Origin: an uncultured Lachnospiraceae bacterium
GTDB taxonomy: Bacteria; Bacillota; Clostridia; Lachnospirales; Lachnospiraceae
Assembly: GCA_910588815.1 (NCBI GenBank)
Contig: CAJUQY010000034.1
Span: 1-33,671, forward strand
Direction: 5' to 3'
DNA length: 33,671 nt
The notes beneath the pieces are model-generated. The model was given only the letters and a program-made list of their open reading frames with translations. It ran no database searches and was not told the DNA's origin. Below are positions 1 through 7,437 of this stretch, in pieces (positions within the stretch are counted from its first letter, which is position 1; each line of letters starts with the position of its first letter). A program made the translations under genes and the position numbers.

Positions 1-23
1 GATATATAAGGAGTTATAGAAAA

Positions 24-491
24 ATGATTAAAATACTTTTTATTTGCCACGGCAACATTTGCCGTTCACCAATGGCTCAGTACGTATTACAGGATATGGT
101 CAGCAGGCGCGGCCTCTCGGACATGTTCGAGATTGACTCGGCGGCGACCAGCTATGAAGAGATCGGGAACGGTGTTCATCACGGTACCAGAGCCAAGCTT
201 CGTTCCTGCGGGATCCCTGTGGGAAATCACCGGGCTAGGAGGATGGAGAAGAGCGACTATGAGAACTACGATTACCTGATCGGTATGGAGAGATACAATC
301 TTTCCAACATGTACCGGATTCTGGGGATGCGGCCGGAGGAGGGCGCGGAACGAAAAGTCTGGAGGCTGCTGGATTTTGGGAAACGGCCCAGAGATATTGC
401 AGATCCATGGTACACGGGGGATTTTGACGCGACCTATGAGGATATCGTGGAGGGGTGTGAGGCATTGCTGGAATATATTTTAAAGGAGTAG
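24..491 (+). CDS. Low-molecular-weight protein-tyrosine phosphatase
   Basis: A 155-residue cytoplasmic phosphatase of the LMW-PTP/arsenate-reductase fold, which removes phosphate from phosphotyrosine through a cysteinyl-phosphate intermediate. The active-site loop CX5R is seen at the N-terminus as CHGNICRS (Cys8 to Arg14), and the general acid is in the DPWY motif (Asp127, Pro128). Length and motif positions are normal for the family, so the gene looks intact. AAGGAG lies about 10 bases before the ATG. No kinase or capsule gene is visible in the window, so its target cannot be deduced. The upstream neighbour is outside the window. Confidence 0.95.
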   Translation: MIKILFICHGNICRSPMAQYVLQDMVSRRGLSDMFEIDSAATSYEEIGNGVHHGTRAKLRSCGIPVGNHRARRMEKSDYENYDYLIGMERYNLSNMYRILGMRPEEGAERKVWRLLDFGKRPRDIADPWYTGDFDATYEDIVEGCEALLEYILKE

Positions 492-529
492 TGGCAGGCG
501 TCTTTTGGGGAGCGCGTGACAAAAGGATA

Positions 530-558
530 TTGACATATACCAATAAATGAAGTAAACT
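530..558 (+). promoter_or_regulatory. Promoter of the DUF134-NifX gene
   Basis: TTGACA (530-535), a 17-base spacer and TAAACT (553-558) form a good vegetative promoter about 100 bases before the DUF134-NifX ATG. The region is the homologue of 15241-15290, where the same stretch is a perfect inverted repeat. Here the palindrome is imperfect. Confidence 0.6.
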
Positions 559-656
559 ATGTTTGCAGGCATAAGCCGATTATTTGTGAACAGAGTTGTG
601 ATCTTCCGCAGTTCTGTAGAAAAACCTTAAAAAGTAAAATAAGGAAGGAAACGTCC

Positions 657-1475
657 ATGCCCAGACCAAGCAAATGTAAATGCATCAGCCGGATGCCCAG
701 ATTCCAGAGCTTCTGCCCCGGATATGGGGGTGCAATGTCAGTCGAAGGGGAAAGGAAGCTTGGGGAAAAGGGAAAGGGCTCCACAGAATCGGGAGATTCT
801 TCTGCGGAACGGAGCCTGCCATTTGGGAGAAACAGGATCATCCTGAATGTGGAGGAGTATGAAGCCCTTCGGCTCCTGGACTATGAGGGGATGACGCAGG
901 AGGAATGCGCGGCGCAGATGGATGTGGGCCGGGCTACGATACAGGCGCTTTATGCGGAAGCCAGGAAAAAGATGGCCCGGTTTCTGGTGGAGGGAGCCAG
1001 TCTTCAGATCGAAGGCGGAAATTACCGGCTGGCAGAAACGGATGCTGAGAGGCGGAAAGGAGAACGGAACATGAAGATTGCAGTTACTTATGAGAACGGA
1101 GAGATTTTTGGACATTTCGGACATACGGAGCAGTTCAAAATTTATGAGACAGAGGATGGAAAAATTGTGTCCTCTGAAATTGTAGGTACCAATGGAACGG
1201 GCCATGGCGCTTTGGCCGGATTTTTGAGGGAGCGCGGGGTGGAGACCCTGATCTGCGGCAATATCGGAGGCGGCGCGAGAAATGCGCTGGCAGAAGCCGG
1301 TATCCGCCTTTTTCCCGGGGCAGCAGGTGAGGCAGATGCCCAGGTAGAGTCATTTTTGGCGGGTTCTTTGTCCTATGACCCGGATGCCATGTGCCATCAT
1401 CACGGTGAAGGGCATGTCTGCGGCGGCCACGGACATCATGAAGACGGCGGCTGTCACGGCCATAGTTGCCATTAG
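657..1475 (+). CDS. DUF134 DNA-binding domain fused to NifX/NifB-type cofactor-binding domain, His-rich tail
   Basis: A 272-residue two-domain protein. Residues 1-120 are a DUF134 domain: MPRPSKCKC start, LNVEEYEALRLLDYEGMTQE and a helix-turn-helix-like stretch before QALYAEARKKMA. Residues ~138-235 are a dinitrogenase iron-molybdenum cofactor (NifX/NafY-like) domain starting MKIAVTYENGEIFGHFGHTEQF. The C-terminal ~25 residues are packed with His and Cys (CHHHGEGH...GHGHHEDGG), a probable metal site. Separate DUF134 and NifX proteins are common in anaerobes; the fused form with the His tail suggests a metal- or cofactor-sensing regulator (inference). An AAGGAAGG ribosome site precedes the ATG. 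An internal ATG at 1071 (preceded by GGAGAACGG) could also give the NifX domain alone. A decayed second copy of the gene start lies at 15367. Confidence 0.85.
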   Translation: MPRPSKCKCISRMPRFQSFCPGYGGAMSVEGERKLGEKGKGSTESGDSSAERSLPFGRNRIILNVEEYEALRLLDYEGMTQEECAAQMDVGRATIQALYAEARKKMARFLVEGASLQIEGGNYRLAETDAERRKGERNMKIAVTYENGEIFGHFGHTEQFKIYETEDGKIVSSEIVGTNGTGHGALAGFLRERGVETLICGNIGGGARNALAEAGIRLFPGAAGEADAQVESFLAGSLSYDPDAMCHHHGEGHVCGGHGHHEDGGCHGHSCH

Positions 1476-1511
1476 AAAGAACAGATAACATTTACAAAAG
1501 ATTGCAGTGCG

Positions 1512-1552
1512 AAAGCCATGTGTTTCGGGAAATCCGGAGCCGTGGCTTTTTT
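1512..1552 (+). terminator. Rho-independent terminator after DUF134-NifX
   Basis: AAAGCCATG (1512-1520) pairs with CGTGGCTTT (1541-1549), with one G-T wobble, and the stem runs into a T tract to 1552. It lies about 35 bases after the stop codon at 1475. Confidence 0.75.
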
Positions 1553-1567
1553 GTCATACAGAAAAAA

Positions 1568-1699
1568 TTTTAATAATGCCTGCATGGAATCAGCAATGGA
1601 GGTTAGCATCAGATAGCAGTTTTTGACGCCTGCGCCCGCCTTGCTTAAGAAATCCTTGTCGCCGTAGTTTCCGCACAGACAGGCGACGCCAAAAGCAGG
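1568..1699 (-). pseudogene. Collapsed remnant of dhaL and dhaK
   Basis: Minus-strand translation gives CYLMLTSIADSMQALLK, identical to the C-terminus of the intact DhaL encoded at 15446. It continues with DFLSK (like DhaL internal TNKDFLSEVDG) and then GVACLCGNYG (like DhaK GVACLYGNYAG). Base matches run in the same order and orientation as the intact genes: 1568-1635 with ~15444-15510, 1641-1657 with ~16008-16022, 1658-1690 with ~16800-16833, and 1691-1699 with 16947-16955. So this is one dhaL-dhaK copy shrunk by several internal deletions. The DhaL stop codon is lost (TAA replaced by TTT). It is non-functional. Confidence 0.85.
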
Positions 1700-1742
1700 A
1701 CGGAGAGGTGGTTTTAAGTAATGCCTCTTGGTTTTCCCACGG

Positions 1743-1867
1743 TCAAGACCGGCACAGGCTCTGCTCCATGTAGTCGATAACCGTGAGATGGTCCTGTTTG
1801 ACCGCAATATCACAGAGCCGCGGGATATTCTGGGGCGGAAAGCGGCTGATGTTCCTGCCGGTTTCTC
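1743..1867 (-). pseudogene. Small transposon-accessory ORF fragment
   Basis: Following the TnpW-like fragment in the same minus-strand frame, after a TGA, is a reading of about 40 codons without a good start. It contains PPQNIPRLCDIAVKQ and TVIDYMEQSLCRS and then a stop at 1743-1745. The well-formed protein-like composition suggests a small accessory protein of the same integrated element. I do not recognise a function. It is bounded by the dha remnant on one side and the TnpW fragment on the other. Confidence 0.4.
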
Positions 1868-1880
1868 ATTTATGATGGCT

Positions 1881-2033
1881 TTATCCCATCTGCCGTATCT
1901 CATTTTTCAGCATACGCCTGATCTTGCCGCTCATGGGTTCCGTGCTGGTCCCGCTGAAATGAACTCGCACGATGTAGGTGGCACGTCCTGTCTTTTTCGC
2001 CGGTGCAGGCGGGGGCTTTGCTCCGGTGAACTG
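1881..2033 (-). pseudogene. 5'-truncated TnpW-like transposon protein
   Basis: Minus-strand translation from 2033 reads QFTGAKPPPAPAKKTGRA, then TYIVRVHFSGTSTEPM and KIRRMLKNEIRQMG, then stop (1881-1883). This matches the small TnpW family carried by conjugative and mobilisable transposons of Clostridia (pattern TYxVxVHFSxTxxExMxxKIxRxxxNE). There is an in-frame stop at 2034-2036 and no start codon or ribosome site, so the 5' end is lost. The breakpoint lies within 10 bases of the malic enzyme stop codon. No transposase or recombinase remains nearby, so it is a dead remnant. Confidence 0.65.
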
Positions 2034-2040
2034 TTAGAGG

Positions 2041-3213
2041 TTATCTTGCGACGCCGGTCTCTCTGGCAGCTCTTGCCACGGCGGCGGCTACCGTTTTTCC
2101 CACTCTGGGGTCAAAAGCCTTGGGAATAATATAGTCCGCCGATAGCTCTTCATCGGAGATCAGACCGGCCAAGGCGTAGGCGGCGGCAAGCTTCATCTGG
2201 TCGTTGATGTCGCTGGCACGGACGTCGAAAGCGCCGCGGAACACGCCGGGGAACGCAAGGACGTTGTTAATCTGATTGGGGTAGTCGCTTCTTCCTGTGG
2301 AAACAACTTTTGCACCGCCGGCCTTTGCATCGTCGGGGAAGATTTCGGGAGTCGGATTCGCACAGGCGAATACGACGGCGTCACGGTTCATGGTTTTCAC
2401 CATCTCTGTCGTGACCATTCCGGGTGCGCTTACTCCGATGAATACGTCGGCTCCTGCCAGTACGTCTGCCAGGCTTCCGGCTTTCTTTTCCAGATTGGTT
2501 ACTTTTGCCATTTCTTCCTTGATGGCGTTCATGCCCTCTTTTCGTCCTTCATAAATGGCGCCGTGCCGGTCGCAGAGGGTTATATTCTTAATACCGTCCT
2601 TTAAGAGAAGACGGGCGATGGAGATGGCGGCGGCGCCGGCGCCGTTCATTACAACTCGGATTTCTTCTTTCTTTTTTTCCACGACCTTCAGGGCGTTGGT
2701 CAGTCCCGCCAGAGTAATGATGGCGGTTCCGTGCTGATCGTCATGAAAAATCGGAATATCACATTTTTCTTTTAATTTTTTCTCGATCTCAAAACAGCGG
2801 GGGGCGGAAATGTCCTCCAGATTGACTCCGCCAAAAGATCCGGAGATCATATAAATGGTATTAACGATCTCGTCTACGTCTTTACTTTTAATACAGAGAG
2901 GGAATGCGTCCACGTCGCCGAAGGCTTTAAACAGCACACATTTTCCTTCCATGACCGGCATGCCGGCTTCGGGACCGATGTCGCCGAGCCCCAGGACAGC
3001 CGTGCCGTCCGTTACCACCAGGCACATATTATGGCGGCGGGTCAGTTCATAACTTTTTTCCACGTCTTTCTGAATTTCCAGACAAGGCTGGGCCACGCCG
3101 GGGGTGTAGGCGAGAGACAGATCGTCTTTTGTCTCGACCGGTACGGTGGCGACCACTTCGATTTTTCCTTTCCATTCGCCGTGAAGGCGCAGAGACTCTT
3201 TTGCGTAATCCAT
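2041..3213 (-). CDS. NAD(P)-dependent malic enzyme (short bacterial type)
   Basis: A 390-residue enzyme that oxidatively decarboxylates malate to pyruvate and CO2. Visible motifs: YTPGVAQPC (catalytic Tyr36), GLGDIGPEAG (76-84), MEGK (Lys91), HDDQHGTA with metal-binding Asp (157-164) and the Rossmann turn NGAGAAA (190-196). The length fits the short malic enzymes of Bacillota, without the phosphotransacetylase-like extension. It starts at an ATG with GGAGG just upstream and is divergent from an AEC-family carrier. The shared intergenic region holds overlapping promoters and A/T-tract operator sites also found before the ABC and aldolase genes, so it probably belongs to the same regulon. Its 3' end abuts transposon debris but the C-terminus looks complete. 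Confidence 0.93.
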   Translation of the reverse strand: MDYAKESLRLHGEWKGKIEVVATVPVETKDDLSLAYTPGVAQPCLEIQKDVEKSYELTRRHNMCLVVTDGTAVLGLGDIGPEAGMPVMEGKCVLFKAFGDVDAFPLCIKSKDVDEIVNTIYMISGSFGGVNLEDISAPRCFEIEKKLKEKCDIPIFHDDQHGTAIITLAGLTNALKVVEKKKEEIRVVMNGAGAAAISIARLLLKDGIKNITLCDRHGAIYEGRKEGMNAIKEEMAKVTNLEKKAGSLADVLAGADVFIGVSAPGMVTTEMVKTMNRDAVVFACANPTPEIFPDDAKAGGAKVVSTGRSDYPNQINNVLAFPGVFRGAFDVRASDINDQMKLAAAYALAGLISDEELSADYIIPKAFDPRVGKTVAAAVARAARETGVAR

Positions 3214-3229
3214 AATTTCCTCCTTTTAT

Positions 3230-3258
3230 TTGACAATAAATAACATTGAGTATATAAT
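3230..3258 (+). promoter_or_regulatory. Promoter of the AEC carrier gene
   Basis: Consensus TTGACA (3230-3235), a 17-base spacer and consensus TATAAT (3253-3258). The predicted start near 3265 falls on the first A/T-tract operator. Confidence 0.75.
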
Positions 3259-3282
3259 AATAAAAAATAAAAAATTTTTCAA
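3254..3282 (-). promoter_or_regulatory. Promoter of the malic enzyme gene
   Basis: On the minus strand TTGAAA (3277-3282), a 17-base spacer and TATTAT (3254-3259). It overlaps the divergent AEC promoter, and the operator core 3264-3279 lies inside its spacer, so one bound repressor could block both directions. Confidence 0.6.
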
Positions 3283-3300
3283 GGGGATAAAAAATTTTTT
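3264..3300. promoter_or_regulatory. Two A/T-tract operator candidates between malic enzyme and AEC carrier
   Basis: The 16-mer AAAATAAAAAATTTTT (3264-3279) is identical to the one after the ABC promoter (5165-5180) and the one inside the palindrome before the aldolase gene (12623-12644). A second A6T6 core (3289-3300) follows 25 bases downstream, centre to centre about two to two and a half helical turns apart. Binding by the nearby GntR protein is an inference. Confidence 0.55.
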
Positions 3301-3336
3301 CATCCGATATCAAATGAAAAAACGGGGGAGTCAAAC

Positions 3337-4263
3337 ATGCTGACGAATATTTTGACAACAGGAAACCAGGTAATGATTTTGCTTGTTTTGCTGGGAGTGG
3401 GATTTTTATGCGGGAAGCTTCAGATTTTTGACGACGCTTCGATCACGCATCTGTCGTCTTTTGTTTTTAAGATAGTGGCGCCCTGTGCGATCGTGGACTC
3501 TTTTCGCCGCCCATTTGATATGGCCATGTTTCATACTATGCTGCTGGTTGCCGGAATTGCTCTGGCTTATTACATTGTTGCCGCAGTACTTGCACAGGCA
3601 TTCATACGAAACGGGGAGGAAGCGACAAAACGGGTGCTCCAGTTTGGCGTGGTTTTTGGCAACTGCGGATATATGGGCCTGCCATTGCAGCAGGTTCTGT
3701 TCGGAGATTACGGGGTGTTCTGCGGCGCAGTGTTCATCGCCATATATAATCTGGTACAGTGGACCTACGGCCTGCTCCTGATCAGCGGCGATAAAAAACA
3801 GATATCAGCCCGTCGGCTGCTCAACCCGGGAATCGCAGGAGTATTTGCCGGTATGGTTATTTTTTTCTTCTCTCTGGAGCTTCCTGCGCTGATCGGAGGC
3901 CCGGTGACCTACCTTGCCGGGCTGAATGTTCCGGTACCCATGGTGATCAGCGGATATTTTCTGTCAAAAGCAGATCTGAGGAGCATCTGGCGGCATGCCA
4001 GTTATTACAAGACAATCGCTCTGCGGCTGATCGTACTGCCGCTTCTTGGGATTCTGGCATTTTCCCTTACCGAATGGAACACGGAGCTTCTCTCCTGCTG
4101 TGTTATTGACATCGCGGTTCCGGTGGCGGCGGCCACCACAATGCTTTCAACGTTATATAGGCAGGACAGCGAGACTTCGGCAAATCTGGTGTCGGTCAGT
4201 ACGATCCTGTCTATGGCCACGCTGCCTCTGATGGTCGGGCTGATGCAGAGCCTGCGGGGGTAG
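3337..4263 (+). CDS. AEC-family (auxin efflux carrier/malate permease-like) transporter
   Basis: A 308-residue integral membrane protein with about ten hydrophobic segments and the family hallmark in the middle, GVVFGNCGYMGLPLQQVLFG. Members of the AEC family in bacteria include malate/malonate permeases. Divergence from a malic enzyme gene and a shared operator region suggest uptake or export of malate or a similar hydroxy-acid (inference). The ATG is 8 bases after GGGGGAG. The gene ends 3 bases before the end of the convergent GntR gene, with no room for a terminator, so the two transcripts must overlap. Confidence 0.88.
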   Translation: MLTNILTTGNQVMILLVLLGVGFLCGKLQIFDDASITHLSSFVFKIVAPCAIVDSFRRPFDMAMFHTMLLVAGIALAYYIVAAVLAQAFIRNGEEATKRVLQFGVVFGNCGYMGLPLQQVLFGDYGVFCGAVFIAIYNLVQWTYGLLLISGDKKQISARRLLNPGIAGVFAGMVIFFFSLELPALIGGPVTYLAGLNVPVPMVISGYFLSKADLRSIWRHASYYKTIALRLIVLPLLGILAFSLTEWNTELLSCCVIDIAVPVAAATTMLSTLYRQDSETSANLVSVSTILSMATLPLMVGLMQSLRG

Positions 4264-4266
4264 CGA

Positions 4267-4920
4267 TTATTCGGAACAGGCTGCATTTTTGACTACGTCG
4301 CGGATATGCCGGCGGACCAGGTGCTTGCAGGTTTCCAGGTTTTCTGTTTTTAATGCCTTCATGATTTCCAGATGGTCCTTGGCCGCAAAGAGAAATTCCC
4401 GGTTTTCCCAGGGAATGAAAAGATAATTTGCCACCACGAATCGTCCCTGTATGCGTTTATAGATATCGGAAAGGAATTCATTTTCCGCGCCGTTGACCAG
4501 ACAACGGTGAAATTCCAGGTCTTTTTTGTTGAACTGAAGCTTCTGACCGCTTTCAATGGCGGCCAGGGCTTCGGCGGCGATCTTGTCCAAAGTCTCGATG
4601 GTCGTCTGAAAGGTATCTGTATCTCGTTCTTTGAATAATTCCTCAAGGGCGTAATGCTCCAGAACAATGCGGACGTTCCGAATTTTTTTAATCTGGCTTT
4701 CGCTGTAAGTCGGTACACGTACTCTGCCGTTGGGAAGGGTTTCCAGAATCCCGTCATTGGCCAGCAGCTTTACGGCCTGGATAATGGGCGTGCGGCTGAC
4801 TCCGTATTTTTCTGCAAAAGTATCCAGCAGGATCTGTTGTCCCATCTCGTATTCCCCCACGATCAGAGAATCAACGATATTGTTGTAGACTAAAATGTCC
4901 AGATTTTGTTTAAGGCTCAT
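4267..4920 (-). CDS. GntR-family transcriptional regulator, FCD (FadR/VanR) subfamily
   Basis: A 217-residue regulator. Residues ~10-70 are a winged helix-turn-helix (EKYGVSRTPIIQAVKLLANDG, then NGRVRV as the wing). Residues ~80-212 are an all-helical FCD ligand-binding domain with the usual metal-binding residues: DLEFHRCL (Asp/His), KDHLEIMKAL and HLVRRHIRDV. FCD regulators typically sense organic acids or sugar acids and bind short palindromes. It lies between the malic enzyme/AEC pair and the ABC operon, making it the best candidate for the factor reading the shared AAAATAAAAAATTTTT sites. Its own promoter has no A6T6 copy, so autoregulation is not evident. Confidence 0.92.
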   Translation of the reverse strand: MSLKQNLDILVYNNIVDSLIVGEYEMGQQILLDTFAEKYGVSRTPIIQAVKLLANDGILETLPNGRVRVPTYSESQIKKIRNVRIVLEHYALEELFKERDTDTFQTTIETLDKIAAEALAAIESGQKLQFNKKDLEFHRCLVNGAENEFLSDIYKRIQGRFVVANYLFIPWENREFLFAAKDHLEIMKALKTENLETCKHLVRRHIRDVVKNAACSE

Positions 4921-4973
4921 GGCGGTCTCCTGATATTTAAAATATAAAATTACGAGTAAATATGTTTTCTACT

Positions 4974-5002
4974 ATTATAGTGAAGAAACGGAAATTAGTC
5001 AA
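4974..5002 (-). promoter_or_regulatory. Promoter of the gntR gene
   Basis: On the minus strand TTGACT (4997-5002), a 17-base spacer and TATAAT (4974-4979), about 50 bases before the ATG, which has AGGAGA as ribosome site. Confidence 0.7.
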
Positions 5003-5044
5003 TTTTTTTAAAATAAAGTATTTTTGATTTTTTTGTTATCGGTA

Positions 5045-5070
5045 TTTTTGACCAAACTGAAAGTCAAAAA
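5045..5070. repeat. Inverted repeat in the gntR/ABC intergenic region
   Basis: TTTTTGAC (5045-5052) and GTCAAAAA (5063-5070) form perfect 8-base arms around a 10-base centre, about 55 bases before the -35 of the ABC operon. It could bind an activator or be a fortuitous A/T-rich repeat. No family assignment is possible. Confidence 0.4.
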
Positions 5071-5125
5071 AACGGCTTTCCTGACTAATCGTTTGTAAAA
5101 TTCACAATAAAAAACAAAAAATACA

Positions 5126-5154
5126 TTGACAAATTATACAAAATAAATTATCAT
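5126..5154 (+). promoter_or_regulatory. Promoter of the ABC transporter operon
   Basis: TTGACA (5126-5131), a 17-base spacer and TATCAT (5149-5154). The predicted start is near 5161, directly before the operator candidate. Confidence 0.75.
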
Positions 5155-5164
5155 ATCCGTATAA

Positions 5165-5180
5165 AAAATAAAAAATTTTT
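5165..5180. promoter_or_regulatory. A/T-tract operator candidate of the ABC operon
   Basis: AAAATAAAAAATTTTT, identical to the copies at 3264 and 12623, at about +4 from the predicted transcription start and before the AAGGAGG ribosome site of the binding-protein gene. Confidence 0.55.
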
Positions 5181-5204
5181 AATTTATGAAAAGGAGGAAG
5201 AAGC

Positions 5205-6437
5205 ATGAAAAAACTGTTGGCAGTGTTTTTGGCGGCGGCGATGACCTTTAGCCTGGCGGCCTGCGGAGGAGATTCCGGTACGAAGGAGACGAAAGGGGAA
5301 GAAGCAGGAACAACTGAGGCGGCCGGATCCGAAGCGGCAGAGACAAAGGCGGACGGAACTGGGGCGGCGGAGCCTTCCGGAAGCGGTGAAACCTACCGGA
5401 TCGGCCTTGCAGCCATGCTGACCGGAGACAATGCTTTAAATGGGGAACGTATGCAGAAGGCATCGGAGATGGCCATCGCTCAGTACAATGAAGCGGCCGG
5501 ATATGAAAAGTTCGTGCTGAACATCGAAGATGATCTGACGACTAATGAGGGCGCCCTTACGGCGGTTCAGAAGCTGATCTCCGACGGCTGTCTGGCGATC
5601 ATCGGGCCTCATAGAAGCTCTGCGGCTCTGGCCGTATCGGATACGGTGGCTGAGAATCAGGTATGCGTGCTGGTGGGCGGCACATCTGTCGCCATCGACG
5701 GGAGCAACGATTATATGTTCCGTACCAGAGCTTCTGATGCGATCATGGCGACCGTAGCCGCAACCTTCTGCAAGGATACTCTGGATGCGAAAAAGGTTGG
5801 GATCCTCCATGCGTCTGATGAATATGGACAGGGAGGAGCAGATGCGGCAATGGCGTTTTTTAACGCACAGGGCATTGAATATGTGGACTGCCCCCATAAT
5901 GTAAACGACGTGGATTTCACCTCTGCGATCCTGGAATGCCAGAGCGGCGGCTGCGACACGGTCTTTACCTGGACTCATGATGCAGAAACTGCGATCATTT
6001 ATCAGCAGCTTGCCACTTATATGCCCGATGTCAATAAGATTGCTTCTCCCGGTCTTACTCTGGATAACGTGCTGAATCTCTGTGAGGACAGCTGGGTGGA
6101 CGGCGCTTATTCCGTAACAGACTTTATTTCCACGTCTACAGATGCGGTCGCCGTGGACTTTGTGAAGGAATATCAGGAACTTTATGGCGAGACTCCCGAT
6201 CTTTATGCGGCGGCTTATTACGGAGCGGCAGTGATGATCTGCGACGCGGTACTTACCTGTGAGGCGGCCGGGGAGGTTACTCCTCAGACAGTCAGGGACG
6301 CCATTGCGGCTGCACAGACGAAGACCCTGCCTACCGGAGATTTCTATAATGATGACGCGAACAATCTGGTACATAGCTGCGTGATCGCAAAGCTTAACGG
6401 CAAAGCTCCCGAATTTGTTCAGAGCGTAAGCGAATAA
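5205..6437 (+). CDS. ABC transporter substrate-binding lipoprotein, branched-chain amino acid (LivK-like) family
   Basis: A 410-residue extracellular receptor for a Liv-type ABC transporter. The signal peptide MKKLLAVFLAAAMTFSLAAC ends in a lipobox with Cys20 as lipidation site. A flexible Gly/Glu/Thr/Ala-rich linker (21-62) precedes a type I periplasmic-binding-protein fold (YRIGLAAMLTGDNALNGERM, IIGPHRSSAALAVSDTVAE, YGQGGADAA). The family binds leucine-like amino acids, but also amides, urea and carboxylates, so the ligand cannot be read from sequence. The downstream dehydrogenase, racemase-like protein and aldolase suggest an organic acid (inference). It is the first gene of the operon, followed by a hairpin that could raise its expression over the membrane genes. 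Confidence 0.93.
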   Translation: MKKLLAVFLAAAMTFSLAACGGDSGTKETKGEEAGTTEAAGSEAAETKADGTGAAEPSGSGETYRIGLAAMLTGDNALNGERMQKASEMAIAQYNEAAGYEKFVLNIEDDLTTNEGALTAVQKLISDGCLAIIGPHRSSAALAVSDTVAENQVCVLVGGTSVAIDGSNDYMFRTRASDAIMATVAATFCKDTLDAKKVGILHASDEYGQGGADAAMAFFNAQGIEYVDCPHNVNDVDFTSAILECQSGGCDTVFTWTHDAETAIIYQQLATYMPDVNKIASPGLTLDNVLNLCEDSWVDGAYSVTDFISTSTDAVAVDFVKEYQELYGETPDLYAAAYYGAAVMICDAVLTCEAAGEVTPQTVRDAIAAAQTKTLPTGDFYNDDANNLVHSCVIAKLNGKAPEFVQSVSE

Positions 6438-6496
6438 GAGAATAAATGCAACTAAGGGGACGATTTCTGAAAACTTTATCAACCGTGTAATATCAT

Positions 6497-6541
6497 GCGG
6501 GCATTCCAAGCAGGCATTTTGGGGTGCCCGCAGCTTATAAG
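6497..6541 (+). other. Intercistronic hairpin between the binding-protein and permease genes
   Basis: GCGGGCA (6497-6503) and TGCCCGC (6535-6541) form a 7-base-pair stem with a partly paired interior and no following T tract. It probably protects or partly terminates the message of the binding protein. This is an inference from position. Confidence 0.5.
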
Positions 6542-6552
6542 GAGAAGAATTT

Positions 6553-7431
6553 ATGTCAACAATGGTATTTCAGCTCCTCATTACAGGCATTGCATATGGT
6601 ATGATCTATTCTCTGGTCGGCATAGAGTATACTTTGGTCTGGAATTCTTCCGGTCTGTTAAACTTCAGCCATGACAAGCTGATCACGCTGGGCGCTTATA
6701 TTTTCGGCGGAAGTATGATCATTAAGATGAATTTAAATAATCCTGTTGCAATTATCCTGACGCTGGCAATTATGGGAGTGGTAGGAGCCCTGCTTGCAGC
6801 CGGTGTTTTTAACCGTCTTCACAGTATGCGTTCCAATATTTTTGCAATTATCGGCACAGTAGTTCTGGCAAAGATCATTTCGGAGTTTATCCGCCTGTTC
6901 TGGGGTTCCGGAAATATGAGGGTTTCCGGGTGGCTGGACAAAACTTATTTTGTCGGCGGTTTTGCCATCACCTCTGCCAATATCGTGATCATCGTGGTGG
7001 CGATCCTCCTGGTGGCGGTGCTTCAGGCATTTTTCAAATTTACGAAGACGGGAAAAGCCATGCGGTGTGTGGAACAAAATAAAAGGGCGGCCGCACTTAT
7101 GGGGATCAATATCAACCGGAGCATCTGCATTACGACGGCGCTCAGCGCCATGATCTGTGCGGTCATCGGTTTTCTGGTCATTCCCCTTGTGAATATCAGT
7201 GCGACCATGGCGACCACCATCGGCTTAAAGGGCTTCTGCTCCGGTGTTATCGGCGGTTTCGGATATATCCCGGGCGCCATTGCCGGCGGTATATTCATCG
7301 GCGTGGTGGAAAATCTGGCGACCATCTTTATTCCTGCAGTTTACAAGGACGCGGTATCCTTCCTGCTTCTGATCGTGTTCCTGCTCATCAAACCTACCGG
7401 TTTCCTCGGTAAACACGCACAGGGGAGGTAA
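6553..7431 (+). CDS. livH: Liv-type ABC transporter permease (LivH-like)
   Basis: A 292-residue polytopic permease of the branched-chain amino acid transporter family (BPD_transp_2), with about eight hydrophobic segments. It has the N-terminal QLLITGIAYGMIYSLVGIEYTLVWNSSGLLNFSH typical of LivH, read here in short motifs (GIAYGMIYSLVGI, LLNFSH). The coupling region KTGKAMRCVEQNKRAAALMGIN (~165-187) contains the conserved MR...N...A..MGI signature that contacts the ATPases. AAGGAGAAG precedes the ATG. It is in tight operon order with the second permease (6 bases apart). The gene symbol is a family label only, since the substrate is unknown. Confidence 0.92.
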   Translation: MSTMVFQLLITGIAYGMIYSLVGIEYTLVWNSSGLLNFSHDKLITLGAYIFGGSMIIKMNLNNPVAIILTLAIMGVVGALLAAGVFNRLHSMRSNIFAIIGTVVLAKIISEFIRLFWGSGNMRVSGWLDKTYFVGGFAITSANIVIIVVAILLVAVLQAFFKFTKTGKAMRCVEQNKRAAALMGININRSICITTALSAMICAVIGFLVIPLVNISATMATTIGLKGFCSGVIGGFGYIPGAIAGGIFIGVVENLATIFIPAVYKDAVSFLLLIVFLLIKPTGFLGKHAQGR

Positions 7432-7437
7432 GGGCTC

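Noticed and set aside
1472..1903. 143-codon minus-strand reading frame through the dha and transposon remnants
   Set aside because: It is an accidental chimera: its C-terminal part crosses the dha fossil and its N-terminal part is out of frame with the TnpW-like fragment. It is reported as pseudogene pieces instead.
5436..6509. 357-codon minus-strand reading frame opposite the solute-binding protein gene
   Set aside because: It overlaps a clear lipoprotein gene and shows no protein motifs.
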